The position numbers were made by a program, and so were the translations under genes. A stretch of 64,000 nucleotides of DNA from contig MNCI01010443.1 of the NCBI GenBank assembly GCA_015680685.1, forward strand, positions 597,483-661,482. Direction: 5' to 3'. Origin of the DNA: Gnetum montanum. Lineage: Eukaryota > Streptophyta > Gnetopsida > Gnetales > Gnetaceae. Under the pieces are notes generated by a model. The model worked only from the letters and a program-made list of their open reading frames with translations. It had not been told where the DNA came from and searched no databases. This document shows positions 45,391-56,644 of this stretch, piece by piece; positions within the stretch are counted from its first letter, which is position 1, and every line of letters begins with the position of its first letter.

Positions 45391-46358
45391 TTCATCTTCG
45401 ACTCATTCCATAGCCATATTTATTCATCAGAATCATTGCATCCCTCATCAACATCGTCGACATTCACATTCCATACTCAGAATCGCCCCAACATTTTTGT
45501 TCACCTGCAATTGTTTAAATCTAAACTCATTAATTCACTCATGGTTTTCTTGTCTCTTTGGAGTTGTGTTTGCAGGATGATGCTCAGAAGTTCTCGTACG
45601 AGAGTGTGTTTCATCATAGGTAGCAAGATGAGGCAATGTCCATTGGTCCACCTGGCAAGACTAAATCGAATCGTTGACCCACACATTCCCATTCCCCGAA
45701 AACCCACTATCTGTTTACCAAACTATTGCACATTGCGAAACGTTACAGTAGTCGCAACACGCAGAACACAATATTCACGCATGAGTACAAGGGCAAGCTA
45801 AAAAAAAAATCCCATGTAAAACCTGGTCACGAACGGAACCCTTGGCACTTCCCATATAAGCCCAGGCAGGAAGGTATCGGTCTTCAAAATGCGTACTCTA
45901 TTAAAAGCAGTCAAGAAACATTCTATCGCATGGCTTTGGCTCTTCGCTAGCAGTTTCCCCAAAGAAGGGAGCTGTTCCTCCAAAGAATGCAAAACATCAC
46001 CCTGTAACTTTGGTAGTGACAACTGTTTCTCTTGAAAAATCACCAAGAGCACTATTCCGCCAAAGGACGCATATCAAATGCTTGAGTTTCGAGTCTCCCG
46101 AAAGACGGCTATCGACAAGGACCGGCATGCCGCACACCTGAGCACCCCATTTTCTCAGCATGATCCCTCGGGTAGCCACCGATCCCCACGATCCCTTTCC
46201 TCTTGCCAGTTACCAATCTCGCCCTTTCAATACCATTTACCACTGAACATGGTACGATGATGTCTGGTCAGGTGGCAAAGGACAGAGCTTTTGTCAAGTT
46301 GCTTGTGGTGTTTTGCGCTTCTTTGTTAACGCTTCTCGGGTCGATTCCTCCAAGCGTC
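45391..46358 (+). other. Element A non-coding block between hairpin array and PPT
   Basis: No recognised gene. An ORF at 45436-45801 (121 codons, MHPSSTSSTFTFHTQN...) is shared with B (29513-29178). Within it, TTTGCAG followed by GATGATGCTCAGAAG looks like a splice acceptor and an exon whose other frame is the one open in C. Coding status is uncertain. Confidence 0.45.
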
Positions 46359-46374
46359 AAAAAAGAGGGGCCAA
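46359..46374 (+). other. Element A polypurine tract
   Basis: AAAAAAGAGGGGCCAA immediately before the TG of the 3' LTR. Confidence 0.8.
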
Positions 46375-47783
46375 TGAAACACCACAAAAATCTGTGAGTT
46401 TAGCATCTGTCTAACAAGAAGCAGATCCCCATGACCCATGGGCGGCTTCGGCTACATTTGAAGTCACACAGGGCAATCTTGAAAATCGAAACATCTGGTT
46501 CTAAATGTTGTGCCAGCGTATACGCCCAGCTTTAAACTGTGGTGAGCTAGCGTCTACGCTCGGCGTCTACGCCCGGCTCTTCGGCGTACACGCCCAGGTA
46601 CGACAGATGCACACGCTCGATGACAAGATTTCCAATGGCAGCATGAAGATTACACCGAAGAGCAAGGATTGAAGCAAGTGGACATTCTTCGGCGTATACG
46701 TCCGGCGTATATGCCCAACATTCACCAACGTATACGCCCAGCGTATACGCCCGATGCTCAGTGTACACACTTCACACGCACTCAGCAGGTGCAACAGAAG
46801 CAAGAATTGAAGCAAGTTGGCATCCAGCATCCATCAGCGTATACGCCCCAGCGTATACGCTGGCATCTATCCAAGTCTACACCCAGCGTATACGCCCGGC
46901 GTATACGCACGGCGTATACGCCCAGCGTATATGCCACTACCTGTTGTAACGTATATGCCTAGCGTATATCATGTTTCTAAATTGTAACGCCCAGTCTATA
47001 CACCATGTGTCTCCTTGTCCGATTTTCCCGATAACCCTACCCCTATAAATAGCCTAGTTTTCCGCATTTACCAGGCCTGCAAAAAACTTACCAGAGCAGA
47101 CCCAGAGCAATTACGCTGCAGAAATCCCCCTTACGCTTACGCTTACGCTGGAAGTCCTGCACGCTGAGCACAGTCTGCGCTCTGCCTACCGTGTCAGCCG
47201 GCTGCATCCCTCCATCCACCGGGGCTTTACGTCCGCCTTATGTCCCTACACAACTGCGTTAGACCGGTGCACAACATTTTAACTCCATAATCTACTGTTA
47301 ACGCTTATTGTAAGTTCTTTTACAGTTTTACGTCAATTTGGCCCATGCTTCATTTACGCCTGCTTACGTTTACGCTCCATCTACGTACGTGTATGCTCAC
47401 TGTTTACGCCGTTGGCATCTATTTACGCCCTTTGTACTTGTTTACACTGTTTACGCTATTTATGCTGTTTACACCTGTATACACTTACGCCGGGCTTATC
47501 TCTGTTTATGCTGTTCATGCTCGACGTTGTTTACGCCCCTCTACGTTTATGATGTCTGCGCCTGTTTCACCGTTTACGCTCCGTTTTACACATAACCCAG
47601 CGTATAACACCTCGGTGGTGCTCGGGGAAGTCCTTGTTTGATCCGCGTGCGGACCATCCAAGGCACTCTGCCTTCGTTCACTGCAGCTCACCCTCAAGCT
47701 GAGGCAAGGTCAACTGTGCTTGTCCACGGATCTTTCGGTGCCTGTAACATTCCAGCCTCGCACCGACGATTTCGGTCGGCACA
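46375..47783 (+). repeat. Element A 3' LTR
   Basis: 1409 bases, TGAAACACC...GGTCGGCACA, TATA box at 47044-47051. It is flanked by the PPT and by TSD CCCAC. The ORFs inside (46669-46962, 47338-47641 and others) reflect palindromic repeats. Partner 13181-14538. Confidence 0.93.
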
Positions 47784-47788
47784 CCCAC
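47784..47788. repeat. TSD of element A, right copy (CCCAC)
   Basis: It matches 13176-13180; element C integrase resumes here. Confidence 0.92.
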
Positions 47789-50700
47789 AATGGGTATACC
47801 AATTGTTTGTGCCATCTTCTCTTGCTTAGGGTAAGCATCCTTTTGAGTATTGTAATAATCATTTTGTTTGTTGCCTCTGCTTACCCATTGCTTTGAGGAT
47901 AGTAAGGGGATGAAAACGAGTGTTTGATCCCTAGACTTTCACAAAAGGTTTTGGTCTCGGCACTGCTAAATTGTGGCCCGTTGTCAGTGATGATTGCCAT
48001 TGTGACAATGTTTTCAAGAATGAAATTGCATACGTGTCTAGATGTAGTTTTTCGAAGGGGAGCAACTTCTACCCACTTCGTGAAATATTCTGTTGCGGTT
48101 ATAATAAAACTATGCCCTGTAGAAGATGAGGGTGTTATTGGGCCGATGAGGTCCAACCCCCACTTTTGAAAGGGCCACATGATTTGTGCCGTATGCAACT
48201 CATTTGGTGGGACATGGATTAGATTACTATGTCTTTGGTAGGTACTACATGTTTTAGCCTTGGAGAGATAGTCATACTCCATGTGTGGCCAATAGTAGCC
48301 TAAGCATCTTATTTTTGTTGCCATGGCTTTTGACGCTATGTGTCCTCCGCATAGTTCCTCATGTATCTGTTGAACGATGGTTTGGGCATCGGTACTACCA
48401 ACGCATGTTAGCAGTATGCCTTCGTAGGATTGACGACACAGTGTGTCTCCTACCAGGGTATACTGCTTAGAACATTTTCGTACTGCATCCTTTTGTGCAT
48501 TTGTTAGGTGCCGTGGTGTTTCTCCCCATAGAAGGTACTCTTTTATGTCATCATACCATTCTATCACATCTGTTGTTCTAACGAACGCTATTGGAAACGT
48601 ATCAAGGGTATCGGTTATCGGTTCAGCACAACTGGTTATGGAGCTTGGAAACATATGGAACATGTTAGGTGACATGTTTAATGCCAAGGTGGCTAGTGCA
48701 TCTGCGATGGTATTATCATTTCTAGAGACGTGTTGCACATTGATGTTTTCGAATTGCTTCATTAAGTGTTTTGCCAAATCACAGTATGGTTGTAAATGTT
48801 GCGTTTTACATGTATAAACTTCTGTGACTTGGTTTAAGACTAGTTGTGAGTCTCCTCTGACCACAAGCCATGTGATGTCTGAAGCCAACGCTGCCATGAG
48901 ACCTCTAAGAAGACCTTCATACTCTGCTATGTTATTGGTACAGCGAAAGCTGAAACAATAGGCAAAGGGTCTGATCTCCCCAGAGGGGTAGGTGATGATG
49001 GCGGTAGCACTTCCCCCTCGAGAGGTGGATGCTTCGTCAAATTTTAGAATGGCATCGTAGTCATTGGGCACTATGTCTATTGCGCTTATGTTCTCATCCG
49101 CGAATTCTGGCTCTATTGTCGCTTGATCATGTGTTGGTGATGCGGCCATTGGATTTGCTATGGCTTCACTCTTAATTGATGATTGCGCTATGTAATGTAA
49201 GTCAAACTCAGCTATCATGGCTTTCAAACGTGCTATCCGACTCATCTCATAAATGTTTCTTGTGATAGCTCTGAGCACATTATCCTTGCAGATTATGTTA
49301 ACTTGGTTGTGGAAGAGGTAATGTTGCCATTTCTTTAGAGAAAAGACTAAGGCTAAACATGACCTCTCTACGTCATTGTATTTCTTCTCGTGAGCAACTA
49401 ATGCATGGCTTAAGTAATATATAGGGACTTTGGTTCCTTCATCTTGTTTCTGGCAAAGCATAGATGCGATTGACAAATCTAAAGTGGCAAGGTAGATGTA
49501 AAACGGTTTATCATTTTGAGATGGATAAACCGTGGGAATTAGGTAAGTGCCACTTTAATATTATCAAACACTTCCTGGCATTGTGGAGTCCATTCAAAAT
49601 GAACGTTCTTGTGAAACAAATGATTCATATGTTTTAATTTATCTGTTAGTTTTTCTATGAACCTTCTAATGAATTGGAGTCTACCTTGTAGACCTCGAAG
49701 TTCAATCAGGTTGCCAGGTGGTTTTAGGTTTGTTATGGCCTTAACCTTATCGGGGTCTACCCGTATCCTTGCTTCTGAGGCTATGAACCTAAGAATTTTG
49801 CCTGTTTTGACTCCAAAGACACATTTCTTTGGACTAAGTCTCAACTCATATTTTAAACAATGTTTTAACACCAAGTCAAGGTCTTGTACATGTTGTTGTG
49901 ATGTTTTTGATTTAACCACGATGTCGTCCACGTAGTCATTGAGCGAGTGTAATATGTAATCACTAAAGATGAATGTCATCGCCCTTTGATATGTGGCCGT
50001 AGCGTTCTTGAGACCAAAGGGAATCATAGTGTAACAAAAGGTTTCCCATGGTGTCATAAAGGTAGTTTGAAGCTGATGCTCCAGGTTAATACGTATCTGG
50101 TTGTATCCCAAGAAGCCATCCATAAAAGGTAATAAGGCGTGCCCAACGGTTGAGTCGACAAGTTGATCGATGCTAGGTAGGGGAAAATCATCTTTTATGG
50201 TTGCGACGTTGAGATCCCAGAAGTCAATGCATAAGTGAATGCTTCCGTTCTTCTTTGGGACAATGATCATGTTGGATACCCACTTGGCGTAATCGACAGC
50301 TCGAATGAAACCAGCTTGATAAAGTTTGGTGATCTCATTACGAACTGCCAATGCCACCTTGGGTTTAACCTTTCATGCCTTTTGTTTTATGGGCCTCAAT
50401 TTTGGATCAAGGATGATGTTGTGTTGGAAAATTCGGGGATCCAACCTAGGCATGTCTGTGTATGACCAAGAAAATGCCTTTATGTTGTCCCTAAGCACAT
50501 TCTCTAGGTCTTTGGCCAGTTGAGGTTGTAGTAATGTACTTAGTTTTAAAATCTTGGTCTCACTGTTAGACATAATGATGGGGGTTTCGATCAGCAGGTC
50601 TTTAGTGATATTTTCAGCTTCTATGTCCAGGGACTTTGTCATACCTTGGTAGTTATCTAGCGTTTGTTGTGTCGAGGCTATGACTGCGTCATCTGTTGAT

Positions 50701-50864
50701 AGACTTAGGTCGATGAGATTCATGTCAGTGTCCCTTGTGATTTGTCTGTGCGGCCCATCGATGATTAATGGTGTGAATAAATGTTGATAATCCATCGGAC
50801 TCACTTCTACCAATGAATAGAGAGCAGAATGAGGCGATAAGTATTGCTCGATGTTTTCAGGCAA
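47789..50864 (-). pseudogene. Element C pol: RT, two RNase H domains, integrase (5' part)
   Basis: From the 5' end: N-terminal region (50864-50380), RT 50357-49700 (LYQAGFIRAVDYAKWVSNMI, DGFLGYNQIRIN, IPFGLKNATATYQRAM) with an intact catalytic motif in LNDYVDDIVVKSK. The thumb/connection (PKKCVFGVKTGKI) and RNase H 1 end with a frameshift near 49500. The archaeal-type RNase H is at 49100-48680 (KFDEASTSRGGSA, NNIAEYEGLLRGL, VVRGDSQLVLNQV); note D-E for the usual D-G. The integrase finger and core (48400-47881) include WGLDLIG and ITDNGPQF, but five residues equivalent to RFGIP are deleted before the second catalytic Asp. A CAA-to-TAA stop near 47893 precedes the Glu. The first codon is TTG. 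It is the only copy here with an intact YVDD. Confidence 0.92.
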
Positions 50865-51287
50865 CTTAAATTACTCGCACTTGCATACTGGTGGTTTATC
50901 GTCACATAGGGATGCATGGTAGTTTAATGCCTTATTGAGCTGAATGAGGTTTGTGTGTGTGGTAGTTTTAGGGCCTTACCAGGCCATAATGGTAGTTTAA
51001 GGCCGTATTGGGCCATGGGTGGCAGTTTAATGCCTTATCGGGCTGTAACGGTAGTTTAAGGGTGTACCGGGCCGTATGAGGTTTGCGCTGGAATGTTTGG
51101 CGTAAACACATGAAATGGGGTTCACAGGGGAACGGGATGTAGTAATTTTTATGTTATTTTAAATATACATATTTTTTTAACTGTTTGAGCAAATTTCGCT
51201 AAAAATAAGTAAAAAGAAAAAAAAGAGAAAAAAAGTAGCAAAACGGGAGGCGGCGGCGTCAGCAATGGTGGCAGCGATGACGGAGCG
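50865..51287 (+). repeat. Decayed hairpin minisatellite, element C (pol side)
   Basis: Units at 50908-51075 include stems GGCC/GGCC with loop TTACCA, GGCC/GGCC with loop GTATTG, and TGCC/GGCT with loop TTATCG, each after AGTTTA or AGTTTT. The rest, to 51287, is AT-rich and then GGCGGCGTCAG-rich sequence upstream of the antisense promoter. Confidence 0.8.
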
Positions 51288-51298
51288 CTATATAAAGG
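51288..51298 (+). promoter_or_regulatory. TATA box of the antisense gene, element C
   Basis: CTATATAAAGG about 285 bases before the exon 1 ATG, same position relative to the GGCGTCAGC tract as in A and B. The leader that follows carries many AGCGTAGA and GCGTAAAC units. Confidence 0.65.
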
Positions 51299-51581
51299 GT
51301 GGGGAGCTTCATTTGTTATTGTATTGTGAGTGTAAGATTGGAGTGTAAAATATACAACGTAAGCGTAAACCATTGAACCCTGGCATAAGCGTAAGCATGA
51401 GCGTGAGTGTAGAACCCAAACCCTGAGCGTAGACACCAATGACCGAACCTCATCGTAGACATAGAGCGTAGAAGTTCCAGTGTCGGCGTAGAGACTCAAA
51501 ATCTGGCATAGAGGCTCAGCATAGGCATAAACATTTTCACCCTCAGCATAAACTGTCGATCCCAGCGTAGAGGACGCCAAG

Positions 51582-54500
51582 ATGGGAAAAGGCAAGGAAG
51601 TGGAAGGGCAGGGGAGAAAGGGTCCTAACTTGACTTTCGCAGAAGAGAGCGAAGCCATACTGCAATGCCTGCCCAGGCCAAGGATTCCATCATGGCCTAG
51701 ATCGTCACACAGGTAGGCTCTGATCTTGCCTCTGTTTTCGTAGCGTAGACAGTCTCGTAGGGGGCTTCGGTGTATACGCCGAGCGTAGAGAGTTAGTGTA
51801 GAGGGTTTTGGCATATACGTCGAGCATAAGGTAGCGTAAAGTGTTTCAGTGTATACACTGAGTGTAAGTTCACAGCGTAAAGTCCCGATAGAGTAGACTA
51901 TCATAGCGTAATTTTCTTTATCAGTGCACAGCGTAAACACTTCTTTTCTTGCATGAAGCGTAGATGATTTTATCAGCGTAAACGTTGAAGGCTGTTTCGG
52001 CATATACGCTGAGGGTTTCTACAGCATATATGCTGAAGGCTGTTTTGGTGTATACGCTGTGGGTTTCTACAGTGTATACGCTAAGCATGATCAGTTAATT
52101 CTTTTCAAGTGTGGTACAGCATAGACCTGTTTTCATGCAAACTATTTTTGACGTAAACTGTTCAGTGTTTAGCATAGACTATTCACGTTGAAGGCTCCTA
52201 CGGCGTATACGCTGAGGGTTTCTGTGGTGTATACGCTGAGCGTAAACGGTCTGGTCGACAGCGTAAACAGTTCGTTGTCAGGGTATATGCCAGGTCAGGT
52301 AGTGTATACGCAGAGCGTAAATAGTTTTCGACAGCGTATACGCTGGGTTAAACAGTATATATGCCGAGTGTAAATAGTTAGCAATTTTTTAAGTGTTGGT
52401 CTACGATGTAAAATTTGGTTTTTCATGTCGTTTTGATGCGTGGTTGATTTTAATTTGGTATTTTGGTTGCTTGTAGGGACACTAAGCCTTTTCTTCTCGT
52501 TGTTGAGCTCGTTGGGGTGCTAACATGGTTTGGCCCCATTGAGGCTAATGAGCCTACCCCAAATCTAATGTGGACAACAACAGGGTCTGGTTCAGAGAAG
52601 GTGCGTGTGAATTCTTGGCTTTCATACTAGACAATTTTGAAGTGGTTATCTGGTTGCACCTAAGTGAACTGGTGGCACGGAGCGTTCTTGAGGCCATGTT
52701 GCTGGGAGCCGCGGAGGGTGTCGTGGTCTTCATAGAAGACATTGATGAGGGGCCGCTTATGAATGAGGATGGTTCTTCCCACGGGACCAGGTCTACGTGC
52801 CCGTTAGCGCGAGTGTAGGCACAATTACCGTGAGGAAAGGACTACCTGAACAACACTTTATTCTTAGCTGCGCGTGCACACACATTGTTCTAGAATCCCC
52901 CTGGCATAGTATACCGGGTGGATAGGTAGGATTGTTTAAGTTTGTTTTTTCTTTTCGCCATTTGGTACTTGCTTCTATTTTGACATCTGTTCGTTTGTAG
53001 GCCTAAAGTTAACCCAGACGGAATGTTTGTTGAGGATGACGGGCTTGCTCTAGCTCGCACCACTCTAGAGGCATTTATGTTAGGTCCCACCCTTTGTGGA
53101 GCCGTATTAGCTTAAATGAAGGGTGTTATCATTCATTTTCACAAGCAATTCTCTAGAGTCTTCGCGATGTGCCAAGCTCGTGGGTGGTTGCATGAAGATT
53201 GGTTGGACAAGAGGCCAGTCTTCCCTCGCGACTCTGGCTTAGGTAGCACTTCCAAGTCTACAACTAACGATAAATGACAACATTTCCTAGATGTGTTAAC
53301 GTGTTTGTTCAACCATCGGGAATTATACTAATATGATGATTTAAAATTGTATTTGCAGTTGATGTACCTCCTAGCGGGGATCCTGTCACAACGGGATGAA
53401 CTGAGACTACCCTGTCAATGAAGTTCGGGGAGGTCAATAAAGCTTGAAAATGGTTGCGCACTCACACCTCACCGTCCATCGTTCATTGCTTAGATGACGT
53501 CGGCCTCATGGAGCTCTTCACGACCCCGAGCCCTGATGTATCAGTAGCAGAAATGATCAGGATTGTGGACTTCTTCAATGAGTCTATCTCCTACTACAAC
53601 ACCCGGATTAAGGATGTTAAGATAGTTTTCCATCTATCGTCTGAATTCTTTTTGAACTTATTTGGTGTATCGGCAAATGGTATAAATGTAGCTTTAGACA
53701 GGGCTCATAAAGAGCTCCAAACGGTTCGTGAATTGGAGGACTGGTTGGGCCAAGGATGCCAAGGGATTCCCAATGCAGGGGAAATCAAAAGTTGAGGTGA
53801 ATGAACTATATCCCCTGTTTAGGGCACGAGTATTCCTGAAATCCTTGTCCTAGGTGTGGAGTCTTGGGGTCGAAGCTGTACGTTTCATGCGAACTATCCT
53901 AGAAACTGGAGCGCGCTATAATTGGACCCAATTTTTGTTGTCGGGCCTGCATAAGGAGATAGTGCGATTGTGCTCGAATGTCGAGGCACAGTCCCACTTC
54001 ACCTTTGCCTTCTTTGCTGGTTACCTGCACTGCTTAGCCGAGTTCCTGGTAGTTCGCACAGACAAGAAGTATGTTCTACGGGATGGGGGTCAACTATCCC
54101 GACCATGGATCAACCACTTGTTTGAAGTTGCCGAGTCCCAAGATGCTCCTGAGGGAATTGATGAATCCGTGTCTATTACAACAGGGGGGTCATCAGGTAT
54201 CTCAATTCACACATGTGATAGTTTGGGATTAGAGCCAGATGNTCTCAATTCACACATGTGATAGTTTGGGATTAGAGCCAGATGATGTGCCTTTGACTAC
54301 GAGAAGAGCTGAGTGGGTTATCAAAGAAACCATTGGCAAGGCCAAGGGGAAGCTAACAAAGTGCAAGCGCTCAACTGAGGAAGCCTCAAATGTCAACGAG
54401 CCATGAGTGAAGCGCATATGATTCAAGATGCCTGTACAAGGTTAGTAAACTCAGTACACTCATTGCATTATTGTTTGTTCATAATTTTTACTTTGATTGC

Positions 54501-56119
54501 TTACATGCCACTGATACCTTCGGACTTGACTCGAGAAGTGAGGAAGCAGGAATTAGAGACTATTACTGAAGAGGAGGAGACTAACATGGAGCAAAATATT
54601 CAGGAGGAAAATGTGGAGAAGGATCAAGGAGGAGGAATGGAAGAGTTGAAGGGAGACACCACAGAAATTGAGCCGTTGGATGACCAGGGTGGTGTTGATC
54701 AGATGTTTAGCAGCTTTTTTAGGGGAAAGCTGGACTTAGGCAACCCCCAGAAGGTGACAAGGAGCATGGTATGTTTTCTTTTTTATCTTATTTTATCTTG
54801 TCTCGTTAGTGGTCATTTCCATGGTATTTTATTTTCATGTTTTTACTTTTTCCAGATGAAGGCAGCGAAACTAGTACGGTGCGGTTGGATGTACCTATGA
54901 AAACGGTTCCCCCTGAAAGGACCACGGAGTTTAGTTCGTCCCACACTCGTGGGCCATTTACTTGAATGGAAATGCCAAGTAAGATGGATTTTGTGGCTGG
55001 AATTGCTGAAGAAGTTGTTGAACGAATTCAGGAGGCCCACCCTAAAATAGGTATAAATATTTTGAATTATTTGCCACTTTAGAGTTTCACACCCTGTTGT
55101 TGTTGTTTTAGTGTCTATTCTTTTTGTGTGCATAGGTGCCAAACTAAGGTGGGATCCTTTTGAGACAATCAGCATAGAGAGTTTGCCCACGTTATCCCCA
55201 GAAGTTGAGCAGGTGCCAAGACCTATTTATGAGGAAGTAGCGGAAGGTCTTGTTCACAACGCTAAGTCACAGTGGACCTGTAGGCATTCTATTGAATAGT
55301 TGTGGCTACAGATTCAAGCAAAGGAAAAGGAAGTCTCCGAGTTGTCAGTTGAGCGTGATGATCTTAAAGCTCGGTATGAGTTCACCTCCGCCAAACTAAG
55401 TGGTGATCACTCTTGGTAGACCTATGAGGTCACGTATACTAGGTATTGGAACTTGCTCAATCGTCACACGTCATTGACACGGAGGGTTGTAGAGCGTAAG
55501 GCCCAAGTAGACCTGCTGAACCTCAAATTTCAAGATTGGAAAGCTTTCGCTTCCAAGGTACGCAAATGGGGTCAGAACGAAAGAACCACAAACATCATTA
55601 TAAGAAATCGTTGAAGGAAGTGTCCGTTGAAAAATGTCAACTTGAAATGTTTGTGGAGGGATTAGGTTTGCGCTCTGCTTTTGATACCATTACTCAAAAC
55701 ATAGCTGTTGAGATGGAATCGCCTACAAGGGTGATTACAACTGCTTCCGGGGAGGTATCTGTTGGCGAATTCCCCCTAAATCAGCCCACTTGGTTAGCTG
55801 TTGACAAAGGGAAGGCCTTGGCGGATGTTGACCTAGGCCTTGATGGAACGGATTGGACAAGTGTCTCGGAAGAGGAAATCCTTCGTTGGCTGGAATTTAG
55901 CTTAGGGGGATCCCCTGCGGTAAGCATTTTATCATTATGAAATTGATTTGCTGAATAATGTTTGAAATTTTGGCATTTTCTTATTCTTACATTGATTGTT
56001 TCCTTTTGTATTTTCAGGATGAAGGTGGTGACGATGTCCAAGAAGCTGGCCCCAGTGGAGTGGGGGGCCCTAATGCCAGTGGATGCAAAGGGGATGACCC
56101 TCCCACTCCAGATGTTTAG
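51582..56119 (+). pseudogene. Antisense eight-exon gene in element C (FCP1/NIF-like predicted pseudophosphatase)
   Basis: Exons by alignment to A and B: 51582-51712, 52477-52925, 53001-53269, 53359-54434, about 54500-54768, 54856-55050, 55136-55919, 56018-56119. Exon 1 starts MGKGKEVEGQGRKGPNLTF. Exon 2 reads FLLVVELVGVLTWFG, FILDNFEVVIW and NNTLFLAARAHTLF: again no catalytic Asp and no DDSP motif. Exon 4 has SPDVSVAEMIRIV and FHLSSEFFLNLFGVS. Exon 7 has the coiled coil and VGEFPLNQPTW. Intron 1 is about 760 bases, longer than in B, and full of GCGTATACGC units. Lesions: a base lost near 52565, several stops, the donor after exon 3 changed from GT to AT, and a ~41-base duplication around the N at 54242. 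Exon 5 borders are uncertain. Divergence from A and B while keeping the same intron plan shows an old, inherited gene. Confidence 0.8.
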
Positions 56120-56426
56120 CTTATTTCAGTTTTTATCATTTTGTGTTGTTGTGAAACTACTCTGACTCAAATTTATACGGGAATTGTAAATTGAGATGAA
56201 TGAAACTAGTTAACTCTTGTACTTGTATATTATTTCATGTATGAAAAGCATTTTTTCTGTTGATTTTAAGTTTAATTGTAAACATGACATGGCAATGTAA
56301 AATGTTTTGGTAGCTTTTTTTTTTGTTGCATTTCGTTTTGTTTTGTTGAGAGTAATGCACGGATGTAATCGTAAATCAGAGTGTAATGATAAACGGAAGA
56401 GGAAAACAAAGTATAAGTGTGTGATC
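56120..56426. other. 3' flank of the antisense gene in element C
   Basis: AT-rich, no ORF of interest. It contains GAATTGTAAA and AATGAAA-type signals suitable for a 3' UTR and polyadenylation of the plus-strand gene, but none is diagnostic. Confidence 0.4.
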
Positions 56427-56630
56427 TAGTTTAAGGCCATTTCAGGCCACATGCGTAGTTTAAGGCCATTTCGGGCCACATGCGTAGTTTAAGGCCATTT
56501 CGGGCCCCATGCATAAACAAGGGACATTTCGAATGACACAGGTGGATTTCTCGGTTGACCGACCATTTCTGATCGTGGCTAGTTTTATGTCGTTGCGGAC
56601 ATGATAGTTTAACGTCATTTCAGACATATT
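56427..56630 (+). repeat. Hairpin repeat array of element C (gag side)
   Basis: Three 30-bp units AGTTTAAGGCC, loop ATTTCA or ATTTCG, GGCC (56427-56515). Two spaced units follow with TGTC/GACA (about 56580) and CGTC/GACA (about 56612). Confidence 0.88.
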
Positions 56631-56644
56631 ATGTTGTTATTATT

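Larger units (their letters stand above)
13181..47783 (+). mobile_element. Element A: Tat-type Ty3/gypsy retrotransposon nested in C
   Basis: Plus strand; about 17.2 kb without nested element B and including a 503-base gap. Order: 5' LTR 13181-14538, PBS, palindrome-rich leader, gag-protease from 14977, gap, antisense gene 19502-23437 on the minus strand, hairpin array, pol 24001-27099 continued at 44512-44951, hairpin array, PPT and 3' LTR 46375-47783. The TSD is CCCAC. About 6 LTR differences in the ~150 bases at the U3 end make it intermediate in age. Stops in gag and pol, and loss of the RT catalytic Asp pair, make it non-autonomous today. Confidence 0.93.
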
